Of a DNA stretch of 47,956 nucleotides, positions 15,620 through 24,263 are shown piece after piece. Source of the DNA: JBFLVQ01 sp040758525. Lineage in GTDB: Bacteria; Acidobacteriota; Blastocatellia; Chloracidobacteriales; JADJPF01. The translations under genes were made by a program, and so were the position numbers. A model generated the notes under the pieces. The model saw nothing but the letters and a program-made list of their open reading frames with translations, made no database searches and was not told where the DNA came from. The stretch's first letter is position 1, and each line of letters opens with the position of its first letter. The stretch is from assembly GCA_040758525.1 (NCBI GenBank), contig JBFLVQ010000004.1, positions 1 through 47,956 on the forward strand, given 5' to 3'.

Positions 15620-16098
15620 AGATTGTCTCCACCCAAAAGATCGCGCTACTCATACTATCCTGTTAAAGAAGTATAGTGGGAAGAGAAGCGCCGCCTTGCT
15701 ATCTTGTTAAGAATCTTTTCGCATCAATCCGACTTGTCCAGCCGACTTGTCCAGTTAGCATTTTTCTCACCGGATAGCTAAGTTTGTTAGGCCCAACACA
15801 GGGGCTTTAACTGCTGTTTAATCCTGGACGGTAGTTACATAGAGCTAGCACACCTTATGGTGACTTGCAAATATTTTTACCCTTGCCGGTGAGTTGATTT
15901 CCTCCACAGCTTGTTTAATCTATCAGATATTGTACAAGCTCTACCTACTCCGCACTTGCGGTTAGGTGCAGGGATGACAGAATTACTTCAACTTAGCTCA
16001 AATATAACGTAGTCGGATTATACCTGCAATCAAGCTGCCATTGTACCATTTTTTGCTCACTAAACGGTTTTTTCTCTACACTGTCAGAGATAGTTCGG
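15620..16098 (+). other. Intergenic region, 479 bases, no gene seen
   Basis: Lies between the zinc-ribbon membrane protein and the histidine kinase (both minus strand). I see no convincing reading frame or RNA gene. It holds a perfect tandem duplication of 13 bases (CCGACTTGTCCAG at 15729-15741 and 15742-15754), a short palindrome CCGCA-CT-TGCGG near 15950, and a TATAAT on the minus strand (16017-16022) without a good minus-35. It probably carries the promoter of the minus-strand gene at 15619. Confidence 0.5.
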
Positions 16099-17778
16099 TT
16101 AACCGCTGAGAGGAGCACTGGAGATTGGCAGTAATATACGCACTGTCGTACCTACACCTTCACTACTCTGCACAGTAATTGTGCCTTCATGGGCTTCTAA
16201 TATCTGTTTCGCAATTGGTAGGCCCAGTCCTGTGCCGCTTGGTTTGGTGGTAAAGAATGGTTCGAAGATACGTGGTAGACAATCATCTGGAATACCTACA
16301 CCGCAGTCGCTGACTTCAACGAGTACTTGTGGTTGACCCATCCAGGTTGGTTCCAGCGCACAAGGTTCAAGACTAGTACGTACCTGTATAGCACCAGCAG
16401 GTTGACTGGCCTGTGTAGCATTAAGAATCACATTAAGGAATACCTGTATCATACGCCCTTCATCAAGACGCAAGGGGGGCAGGACAGGGGCAAACTGGCG
16501 CTCAATTTTGATATCAGATTTTAGTTGTGGGCTCTGCATTACCAACTCAAGAGTCTTCTCAAGGATCTGATGTAGATCGGCATTGGCCAATTTTAGCTGT
16601 GAGGGACGAGCAAAATCGAGAAAGTCACGCACAATCCGCTCTAGCCTTACTACCTCTTCCAAGATAATCTCCAGTAACCGTCGATTTGTACCAGAGAACT
16701 CTACACGCGCCTGCAGCTCTTCGGCGGAATTGAGTACTGCAGCAAGTGGATTACGGATCTCATGAGCAATCGCCGCCGCCAATTCCCCCATCATTGCCAT
16801 ACGTTCACGCCGCTGCAACTGTTGTTGTAGTCGTTTACGCTCACTAATCTCCTCAACGATAGCATCATAATAGAGAGTACGACCACGCCCATCGCGCACT
16901 GTACGTGAGTTTATCTTTACATCAATAACCTGGCCATCAGAGCGCTTAAACTGTGTCTCAAAGTCGGTGATGGTGCCTTCCTGCTCAAGTAGTTCTACCA
17001 GTTTGTGGCGTTGTTCCGGCTGTTGGTAGATATCGAGGGCAATATCTAGATCATATAGATCTTCTGGTGATTGATAGCCTAACATACGGGCAAAAGCAGG
17101 ATTGACAATCAAGAAACGACCTGCAGGAGTCGAGCGACTCATTCCATGCATAGCATTCTCGAAGATATGCTGATAATCGTGTGAGAGACGCTCAAGCAAA
17201 GCATCCTTAGTCGAATTAAGCTCTTGTACACGACGTATAGCACGGGCATTCTCGATCACAATCGCAAGTGTTCCAGCCACTATCTCGATCGCTTTGACGT
17301 CATTGGGAGTGAAGGCATTGGCCTGTTTGCTCTCAATATTGAGTACACCCAATAAGCGCTCTCCATGCAAGATTGGACAGGCAAGTTGGCAGCGTACCTG
17401 AGAGAATCTATCTATATAGAATGAACATTTCTCTGTATCTAAAACCAGCACAGGTCTATGTGTAGTAGCAGCCTGGCCGATTACACCCTGGTCAAGCGGC
17501 ACTTGGCTATCAATATGTGGATTCTCTTCAAGCTTTGCTGAGAAGGCGCGTAGTAGCAGTTGCTGCTGCTGCTCATCAAGCATATTGATAGCGACTACGG
17601 CATGGTGGAAATGGCTACTAATTATGCTAGCAGCACGGCTAAGCAGTTCCGGCTCATCCAGCGTAGAGGTCAAATCCTTACACATCTCCTGCAGCAGTAC
17701 GAGTTGGCGCGCGTGCTGGGACATACGTGTCTGTTTGGTGGCGCGAGGCGCCTTAGCCTTACTGGTCGTCTGTTTCAT
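16099..17778 (-). CDS. GAF-PAS sensor histidine kinase
   Basis: A soluble 559-aa sensor kinase. A GAF domain lies at about 28-185 (LDQGVIGQAATTHRPVLV, LGVLNIES), a PAS domain at about 205-330 (IFENAMHGMSRSTPAGRFL and a PAC-like end), then the HisKA dimerisation helix with the phospho-acceptor in AIAHEIRNPLAAVLNS. The HATPase domain has the N-box NATQAS, G1 DCGVGIPD, the F-box and G2 GTGLGLPIAK. All catalytic boxes are intact. No transmembrane segment is seen, so it senses a cytosolic signal. The domain layout resembles NtrB-like kinases that act with sigma-54 activators. No response regulator is adjacent. The divergent neighbour is a Ser/Thr kinase. Confidence 0.92.
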   Translation of the reverse strand: MKQTTSKAKAPRATKQTRMSQHARQLVLLQEMCKDLTSTLDEPELLSRAASIISSHFHHAVVAINMLDEQQQQLLLRAFSAKLEENPHIDSQVPLDQGVIGQAATTHRPVLVLDTEKCSFYIDRFSQVRCQLACPILHGERLLGVLNIESKQANAFTPNDVKAIEIVAGTLAIVIENARAIRRVQELNSTKDALLERLSHDYQHIFENAMHGMSRSTPAGRFLIVNPAFARMLGYQSPEDLYDLDIALDIYQQPEQRHKLVELLEQEGTITDFETQFKRSDGQVIDVKINSRTVRDGRGRTLYYDAIVEEISERKRLQQQLQRRERMAMMGELAAAIAHEIRNPLAAVLNSAEELQARVEFSGTNRRLLEIILEEVVRLERIVRDFLDFARPSQLKLANADLHQILEKTLELVMQSPQLKSDIKIERQFAPVLPPLRLDEGRMIQVFLNVILNATQASQPAGAIQVRTSLEPCALEPTWMGQPQVLVEVSDCGVGIPDDCLPRIFEPFFTTKPSGTGLGLPIAKQILEAHEGTITVQSSEGVGTTVRILLPISSAPLSG

Positions 17779-17960
17779 GCGGTGATTGCATTCTTTTCTG
17801 GAAATTGGTTCAGCTATGATGGCACGGGAGGGGTCGGCCGTGTCAACCGCTGACTCGGGAAAATTATTCTATACCCAGATTGAGGGTTTGAAAAGCGCCC
17901 CTATAAAAGCTAATATCTATATTGGCCAGCCAGGGACAGAAATCCGGTAAGCGGCGAGCG

Positions 17961-20900
17961 ATGATCGGAGAGAAGGTCGGCAAATACGAAATCGAGAAAT
18001 TGATCGGCGCAGGAGGAATGGGCGAGGTCTATATGGCCCGCGATACGTTGCTTAATCGCACGGTCGCAATCAAATTCCTGCCTCGCGAGGTCGAGTCACG
18101 CGAGCGTGTAGTGAAACGTTTCCTACGCGAGGCGCAGGCGACTGCCCGTCTTACTCATCCCAATATCGCCACTGTTTATGGTATTGAGCAACACGAAGGT
18201 CGCTACTTCATCTTAATGGAGTATATTGAGGGTGACTCGCTGTCACTGTTAATGCGTCGTGGACGATTGAATATCAGAGTTGCGCTAAATTATGGCTTGC
18301 AGATTGCCCAAGCGCTCGCCGAGGCGCATGAACACGGGGTACTACATCGCGATGTAAAGCCTAGCAATATTCTCATCACACGTAAGCAGCAGGTAAAGGT
18401 GCTCGACTTTGGCCTGGCGAAGTTTATCGACCCAGACTCGCCTGCCCCACCATCTCGTAGTAAGAGTGGACGCAATACAGATGATCTCACTCGTGAAGGT
18501 GTACTGGTAGGTACGCCGCGCTATATGGCGCCAGAGCAGATTCTTGGTAAGCATGTTGATGTACGTTCAGATATCTTTGCCTTTGGTATTATTCTTTACG
18601 AGATGTTTAGCGGACAACATCCATTCAAAGGTGCTAATAGCACTCAACTGGTGGTGGCGGTTACCACCGAAGAACCTCCTGCGATCCGCTCTCTCAATCC
18701 AGAAGTGCCTGAGGAACTGGTGACAGTTGTCATGAAAGCGCTGGCTAAAGCGCCGGAAGCGCGCTATCAGCGTGTATCTGAATTGTATGAAGAGTTACGC
18801 ATGCTTGCAGTACGTCTCTATAATGAGAACAATTTTGATCTCTCGGATCTGAGTACTGCCACCAGCCCATCACCACGCTTGTCTGCTTCCACTACACATC
18901 GTGATGCCAAAAAGACAATGGCGCCACCCGAGCCAGAAACTACCATTGATGTAGTCGGCAATCGCGAGACCGTACCCTCGCGTGGTTCAGCAGTGAGAAT
19001 TCGTTCACGTCTGTTGGCCTTACCGATCATTGTATTACTGCTCATTATTATAGGAATATCTGGTTATTGGTTGTTTGCTGAGCGAGTGCCACATACTCCA
19101 GCAGCAACCCGCCCGCTGATTGCGGTGATGTATTTTGACGATCTTACCAATGATCCCAAACTCGATTGGTTAAGCCGTGGTCTTACTGAGATGCTGACAA
19201 CCAACCTAGCGCAAGTGCGCTCAGTTGAAGTAGTGAGCAAACAGCGCCTCTTTGATACCTTGCAAGTGCTTGGCAAGCACGAAGCCAAGAGCATTGACCG
19301 TGGTACAGCCTCACAGGTGGCGCAGAAAGTAGGGGCAGGGGCAGTACTCTCCGGTTCAATTCTCAAAATTAATGCCAGACTAAGACTCAATATCACTCTG
19401 GAAGATGTGGAGAGTGGCAAGATTATCTTCTCTGATGTGATCGATGGTAATAACATTGATGAGATCTTCTCGCTAGTTGATACCGTTACAGCCAAGATCA
19501 GTCGCCTATATAATAAAGCCAATACAACTACCGAGCAGCCTAAATTGGGTCAAGTGACGACTACTTCAGTAGAAGCCTTCCGTCTTTACACACGTGGTAT
19601 GGAGCGTTGTTGGCTAACCCATTTTGATGAGGGGTTAGATGATCTAGAGCGTGCAGTGCAGATTGATGAGCAGTTTGCCATTGCCTATCTACAGATAGGT
19701 AACGCAAAATCGGTGCTGAAAGACTTTCAAGGTGCTCGCGATGCAATTGAAAAGGCACTTCAATATATTGATCGCGCCGGTTATCGAGAGCAGTTGTTGA
19801 TACGTGGGGTAAGCGCCTACTTTCAGGGTTATGATTCGGGCGATTACCGTGCGGCGCTGGAGATCTTTAATCAAATGGAGGCCAACTATCCAAATGACAA
19901 AGAAGTGCACCTTTGGAAAGGCCTTACGCTTTGGCGTAGCAGCGACTACAAAAAAGCAGTGCAGAGCTACAACCGTATACTAGAATTGGATCCTGACTTT
20001 AATCAGATATATTTGATGATTGCTTATGCACAGGCTGATGATGAGGACTATTTATCGGCGATTGCAACACTCAACCATTCACTAGCGCTATTTCCTGGTC
20101 AACCCGAGAATCGTAACTTCTTGGGAAATATCTATGCACGTATGGCCAAGTATGATAATGCGCTTAATGAGTATAAAGCCATGCTGGAGGGTAAGAAGGA
20201 GTATAGAGGTTATCGTGTCTATCTAGATCTAGCACAAGTTTACTTTATCAAGAATGAACTAGCCAAAGGACAAGATGCGATCGAGAAATATCTTAAACTA
20301 ACCAATGATCCAGTTGGAAGAGTGTGGGCATATCTAATGCTCTTCCGTCAAGCATTCTCCTATGGACGTGCACAGGAAGCGCAACGCCATTTAGATGACG
20401 CCCTCAGCTTTGCTGAAAAAGCGCATAATTCCTCATTAGTAACCATTGTGCTCTGTTATCGCTCCGATTTCTATCTTTTCTTGGGCCGCAAGGAGGATGC
20501 CGTAGATTCGGCGCGCGAAGCAATTAGCAGCGCAGGGCTAGATGTGGGGGGACGCGAGGCAAGCCAGCAATTGGCTTTAACATTGCTGGAAGGAGGCGAC
20601 AAACAGGCCGCGCTTGCTAGTCTGGAGAGCTATTTCTTTAAACGCACAGGTGGCAATCGTGAGAGTTTGGCCGAGATCAAGCGTGTGATCAATGGCGCAA
20701 TCGCCTATCGTGAAGCTAATTATGCAGAGAGCCTACAGTTATGGTCTACACCTCTTAAGTATAATATTAGGCTCTATTGGAGAATGGGATTGGCAGCCTT
20801 TCAGGCCGGCAATCTCTCAGATGCTGCTACCCATTTCACACGCCTTATTGAGCATGAAGGTTTTGATCCAGAACAACGTGGTATCTACTGGTCCTATCAG

Positions 20901-21074
20901 AATCCTGAATATGGTGTTGTGTTAGGCCATTACTATCTAGGTCGTATTGAAGAGAAGCTGGGCAAGCGTGAAGAGGCGCGTAAACACTATCAACAATTTC
21001 TTGCCCATTGGGGCAATGCTGACTTCACACGCGACGAGATCATAGACGCAAAAGCCCGCTTAAAAGCACTCTAG
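17961..21074 (+). CDS. Transmembrane Ser/Thr protein kinase with TolB-like and TPR domains
   Basis: About 1037 aa starting MIGEKVGKYEIEKLIGAGG. The kinase domain (about 7-270) has the G-loop GAGGMGEVYMA, VAIKFLP with its Lys, HRDVKPSNIL, DFGLAKF and APEQIL, so it should be active. After a Ser/Thr-rich linker comes one membrane helix (about 355-378, LLALPIIVLLLIIIGISGYW). Outside are a TolB-N-like fold (RPLIAVMYFDDLTNDPKLDW) and about ten TPRs to the C-terminus. This layout is common in acidobacterial genomes. An in-frame TTG at 17922 is a less likely start. It is transcribed divergently from the histidine kinase. Targets are unknown; the FHA domain of the nearby SctQ is a conceivable reader of its products (speculative). 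Confidence 0.9.
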   Translation: MIGEKVGKYEIEKLIGAGGMGEVYMARDTLLNRTVAIKFLPREVESRERVVKRFLREAQATARLTHPNIATVYGIEQHEGRYFILMEYIEGDSLSLLMRRGRLNIRVALNYGLQIAQALAEAHEHGVLHRDVKPSNILITRKQQVKVLDFGLAKFIDPDSPAPPSRSKSGRNTDDLTREGVLVGTPRYMAPEQILGKHVDVRSDIFAFGIILYEMFSGQHPFKGANSTQLVVAVTTEEPPAIRSLNPEVPEELVTVVMKALAKAPEARYQRVSELYEELRMLAVRLYNENNFDLSDLSTATSPSPRLSASTTHRDAKKTMAPPEPETTIDVVGNRETVPSRGSAVRIRSRLLALPIIVLLLIIIGISGYWLFAERVPHTPAATRPLIAVMYFDDLTNDPKLDWLSRGLTEMLTTNLAQVRSVEVVSKQRLFDTLQVLGKHEAKSIDRGTASQVAQKVGAGAVLSGSILKINARLRLNITLEDVESGKIIFSDVIDGNNIDEIFSLVDTVTAKISRLYNKANTTTEQPKLGQVTTTSVEAFRLYTRGMERCWLTHFDEGLDDLERAVQIDEQFAIAYLQIGNAKSVLKDFQGARDAIEKALQYIDRAGYREQLLIRGVSAYFQGYDSGDYRAALEIFNQMEANYPNDKEVHLWKGLTLWRSSDYKKAVQSYNRILELDPDFNQIYLMIAYAQADDEDYLSAIATLNHSLALFPGQPENRNFLGNIYARMAKYDNALNEYKAMLEGKKEYRGYRVYLDLAQVYFIKNELAKGQDAIEKYLKLTNDPVGRVWAYLMLFRQAFSYGRAQEAQRHLDDALSFAEKAHNSSLVTIVLCYRSDFYLFLGRKEDAVDSAREAISSAGLDVGGREASQQLALTLLEGGDKQAALASLESYFFKRTGGNRESLAEIKRVINGAIAYREANYAESLQLWSTPLKYNIRLYWRMGLAAFQAGNLSDAATHFTRLIEHEGFDPEQRGIYWSYQNPEYGVVLGHYYLGRIEEKLGKREEARKHYQQFLAHWGNADFTRDEIIDAKARLKAL

Positions 21075-21076
21075 TC

Positions 21077-21112
21077 TAATGGTAGAATGTTTATCTGAGC
21101 CATTACCATTCA
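21077..21112 (+). terminator. Possible shared terminator between convergent genes
   Basis: The 35-base gap between the Ser/Thr kinase gene and convergent ppk contains ATGGTA and TACCAT as an inverted pair (about 21080-21108) with a loop of about 17 bases. The stem is short and no clear U-run is present, so this is tentative. Confidence 0.3.
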
Positions 21113-23224
21113 TTCACGTGGAGGCGGTGGCACCATCTGTAGAAAGATAGCTTGTGAATCGATTCCTTCTTCACCATCGCGTGGTCGTAGGCGCTCGTAG
21201 CTGCCAGTAGGATGTAGTAGCCGCGCACCCATATTGTCCATTAGTGAGATCTCTAGAATCTCGTTTTTAATACGTTGTTTGATCCGTTCATCTTCAATTG
21301 GGAAGACAATCTCTATACGACGATCCATATTACGTTGCATCCAGTCAGCACTGCCCAAATAGAGCTCCTCTTGCCCACCATTGGCAAAGTAGAAGATACG
21401 GCTATGTTCAAGAAAGCGCCCAACAATACTGATTACTCGTACTGTATCGGAGAGGCCAGGCAGGCCTGGGCGTAGACAGCATATCCCACGTACAATAAGG
21501 TCGATCGATACACCGGCTTGCGAGGCTTCATAGAGCGCGCGGATCACCTTGGTATCGGTGAGGCTATTGAGTTTTGCAATAATACGCGCAGGCCTACCGG
21601 AGCGATGATGTTCTGTCTCACGCTCGATCAACTCGATCATACGCTCGCGCAAGTTTATCGGCGCCACCAAAAGCTTACGATAGCGGCGTTGATGTGAATA
21701 TCCGGTTAGGTAGTTAAATAGTTCTGAGACATCGGCGCCAATCTCTGGATTGCAGGTGAGTATACCTATATCTGTATAGACCTTAGCCGTAGTTGGATTA
21801 TAGTTGCCTGTGCCTAGATGTACATATCGTCGGATCATTCCTGCTTCCTGTCGCACTACCAATGCTACCTTGCCATGGGTCTTGACACCTAGCAGACCAT
21901 AGACCACATGCACGCCGGCACGCTCCATTTTGCGCGCCCAGATAATATTATTCTCCTCATCAAAGCGGGCTTTTAATTCTACGATCACAGCTACCTGCTT
22001 GCCCGTCTCACTTGCTGCAATAAGGGCTGATACGATCGGTGAATCACCACTTGTACGATAGAGTGTCTGTTTGATAGCTAGTACTTTGGGATCAGCCGCT
22101 GCCGCACTAATAAAATCGACGACAGGATTGAAAGAGTCATAAGGATGATGCAGCATAATATCTTGGCGCTTGAGGATGTCAAAGATATTCTCTTCCGTAG
22201 TCAGTACACTGGGGATTGCCGGGGTAAAAGCAGGATCCTTAAGGGTAGGGTAATCTAGCTTGTAGAGCGCGAGTAGATCAGGCACATTCAATGGACCATT
22301 GATCGTATAGAAGTCGGTCTCCTCTAAATCTAGAGCACGTCGCAGGTAGTTGACCATTACAGGTGGCATACTGGTATCGACCTCTAAGCGTACACAGGAA
22401 CCAAAGCGACGTTGACGCAGTTGCTGTTCGATCATCTTGAGTAGATCACTAGCCTCATCCTCTTCTATCTCGATCTCAGCATTGCGAGTAGTACGGAAAG
22501 GATAGCAAGCAATTACATTCATCTCTGGAAAGAGGGTGCTTAGGTTAGCGCTAATCACCTGTTCTAATAAGACAAATTGGTGGCCTGGGCCAGATCCACT
22601 AACAGGCAACAGACGCGGCACTACAGGCGGCACTTTGATACGGGCAAAACGGGGTGGCATCTCTTCATCATCTGGTCCTGCTACTAGTACGGCAAGATTG
22701 AGACTAAGATTCGAGATATAAGGAAAGGGATGTGAGGGATCGACTGCCAATGGCGTTAGTACAGGAAAGATGTTCTTATGGAAATATTCATCTATTTCAG
22801 CGCGTTCAACCGGTGTGAGTCGTTCGTAAGCGATGATGCGTATACCAGCACGTTCCAATTCTGGCAGCACCTCATCACGCAAGATTGACATCTGCTGATC
22901 AATAAGTGGACGCAGCCGTTTCGAGATCTCAACAAGCTGTTCAGCAGGACTCATTCCATCTGGCGAAAGGATTGTCACTTCGCTTTCAGCCTGTTGTGTC
23001 AGGGCCGAGACACGTATCATAAAAAACTCATCAAGGTTAGTTGAAAAGATCGCCAGGAACTTCAGCCGTTCAAGCAAGGGACGGCGGCGGTCGAGTGCTT
23101 CTTCTAGTACCCGCCGGTTGAATTCTATCCAGCTCAATTCACGATTAAAAAGTAGCTTGCCTTGTAGTGAAAGCGTACCGGGCAGCATTCTAGTCGAGCT
23201 TGATGTCTCTTGATTGATAGCCAT
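21110..23224 (-). CDS. ppk1: Polyphosphate kinase 1
   Basis: Reversibly transfers the gamma phosphate of ATP to polyphosphate, a store used in stress. About 704 aa, normal for PPK1. Visible features are the N-terminal LLFNRELSWIEFNRRVLEEA and the FSTNLDEFFMIRVSAL stretch, LLHHPYDSF-type sequence (MLHHPYDSFNPVVDF), the catalytic region KTHGKVALVVRQE, VHLGTGNYNPTTAKVYTDIG with the phosphorylated His, and the C-terminal LYLGSADWMQRNMDRRIE. ATG at 23224 is preferred over ATG at 23269 because GGAAGGAG lies six bases upstream. All hallmark residues appear present. Convergent with the kinase gene. Confidence 0.96.
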   Translation of the reverse strand: MAINQETSSSTRMLPGTLSLQGKLLFNRELSWIEFNRRVLEEALDRRRPLLERLKFLAIFSTNLDEFFMIRVSALTQQAESEVTILSPDGMSPAEQLVEISKRLRPLIDQQMSILRDEVLPELERAGIRIIAYERLTPVERAEIDEYFHKNIFPVLTPLAVDPSHPFPYISNLSLNLAVLVAGPDDEEMPPRFARIKVPPVVPRLLPVSGSGPGHQFVLLEQVISANLSTLFPEMNVIACYPFRTTRNAEIEIEEDEASDLLKMIEQQLRQRRFGSCVRLEVDTSMPPVMVNYLRRALDLEETDFYTINGPLNVPDLLALYKLDYPTLKDPAFTPAIPSVLTTEENIFDILKRQDIMLHHPYDSFNPVVDFISAAAADPKVLAIKQTLYRTSGDSPIVSALIAASETGKQVAVIVELKARFDEENNIIWARKMERAGVHVVYGLLGVKTHGKVALVVRQEAGMIRRYVHLGTGNYNPTTAKVYTDIGILTCNPEIGADVSELFNYLTGYSHQRRYRKLLVAPINLRERMIELIERETEHHRSGRPARIIAKLNSLTDTKVIRALYEASQAGVSIDLIVRGICCLRPGLPGLSDTVRVISIVGRFLEHSRIFYFANGGQEELYLGSADWMQRNMDRRIEIVFPIEDERIKQRIKNEILEISLMDNMGARLLHPTGSYERLRPRDGEEGIDSQAIFLQMVPPPPRE

Positions 23225-23321
23225 GACGCTCCTTCCTGGACCTAGATATTGTTCGAATTTTCCCGACATTTTATCAGGATTTAGCGATTTTGGGGGAATA
23301 AATGAACGCTCTCAGGAGGTT

Positions 23322-23651
23322 TTAAGCAGGCGGGCGGGTGAGCAATGCACGATCCGTCCATTGGCCTTCCAAACAGTTGAACTCGCCTAGCCAACGTGGC
23401 CTTTCTGGTGCGTTAGCTTTGAACACAACCTTGAGCTGACCATTGACTAGATCGACAGATGCCTCCTCAATGGCTGACCAGGGAATCATTACATCCACAC
23501 TCTCAGGTATTGCAAAGACGAGTCCTGCTACAGTACGAAAACGGAATATACAAAGCACACGACCATCTTGATCCTTAAGTGGCACGCCATCCAAATCTAT
23601 ACGCATTCGTTCCATGGCGGCAATAATGGTCTTTTGTTTACCCGCTGTCAA
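23322..23651 (-). CDS. Unknown small protein (109 aa)
   Basis: I do not recognise it. It is a soluble beta-rich protein (CIFRFRTVAGLVFAIPESV, then PWSAIEEASVDLVNGQLKV) with a conserved-looking end EFNCLEGQWTDRALLT. The first codon is TTG with AAGGA very close; an in-frame ATG at 23615 is the alternative start. It lies between ppk and a small hydrophilic protein on the same strand. The strand-rich core could be a ligand-binding or adaptor fold, but no function is assigned. Confidence 0.5.
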   Translation of the reverse strand: MTAGKQKTIIAAMERMRIDLDGVPLKDQDGRVLCIFRFRTVAGLVFAIPESVDVMIPWSAIEEASVDLVNGQLKVVFKANAPERPRWLGEFNCLEGQWTDRALLTRPPA

Positions 23652-23731
23652 GTTCCTTAGGCAGATCTACAGCGGTAAGCTTTTGGGGCGGCAAGAAAGG
23701 ATTGCCACCCAAATTAAGGTTGCTAATTATA

Positions 23732-23953
23732 TCAACCACCATGACCCGAGTAGCCGGTTTCGCCACGTTCAGACTCATTAATAAGATCAGAATCGGCAGC
23801 ATCAGCGCCACCTTGCAGGTCTTTCTCTTTGATAAAATCGGGCCGACTCGGATTAGGATCGGGTATATCTGTTCCACGATTACCTACATTGCTTAAATTC
23901 TCAGCATCTTCAGGGGTGTTGTACCATTTAGGTTGCTTGGGCTTTGAACTCAT
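23732..23953 (-). CDS. Small hydrophilic protein (73 aa)
   Basis: A highly charged, Pro/Asn/Asp/Gly-rich protein starting MSSKPKQPKWYNTPEDAENL, without membrane segment, cysteine or clear fold. AAGGAG seven bases before the ATG is a very good ribosome site. It starts 13 bases after the stop of a decayed short-chain dehydrogenase gene. Such dehydrogenases are often stress genes, so this may be a stress-induced disordered protein. Family unknown. Confidence 0.6.
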   Translation of the reverse strand: MSSKPKQPKWYNTPEDAENLSNVGNRGTDIPDPNPSRPDFIKEKDLQGGADAADSDLINESERGETGYSGHGG

Positions 23954-23966
23954 AAGTACTCCTTTG

Positions 23967-24151
23967 TTAGGCTGCGCTGGTCTCGCCTCCCAGCAGTGTT
24001 AGCACCTCGCCAATGATATAACTGGAATCGGCTTCAGATGCGAAGAAGACAAAAGCTGGAGCGATCTCTTCTGGCAGTGCAGGCCGTTTCCCAGGTGTTT
24101 ACGCGGTTTGCGCTGTTCAGTAGGCAGATTCTCCTTATTCCTGTCTGCCAT
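23967..24151 (-). pseudogene. Remnant of a short-chain dehydrogenase (YghA-like)
   Basis: The 5' end reads MADRNKENLPTEQRKP after an AAGGAG ribosome site, like the N-terminus of YghA/general-stress short-chain dehydrogenases. After a few codons the frame is lost. Another frame then encodes PGKRPALPEEIAPAFVFFA, continuing with DSSYIIGEVL and a GG near the end, the C-terminal part of the same family. About 200 central residues, including the Rossmann glycine motif and the YxxxK active site, are missing. So an internal deletion with a frame change has destroyed the gene. The translated fragment upstream may be kept only as a leader for the small protein gene that follows. Confidence 0.75.
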
Positions 24152-24263
24152 GCCTTTCGCTCCTTATTTTGCTGGGTCATCCTGACGATAAGTTGCGCTG
24201 ACTGGGAGTGAGGTTGTAAACCACTAGTAGGTACAGACAGAGCGGTAGAGAGCGGTTAAGAAA

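Noticed and set aside
23638..23877. 79-aa hydrophobic reading frame over the small hydrophilic protein
   Set aside because: It overlaps a frame with a much better ribosome site (AAGGAG) and has none of its own.
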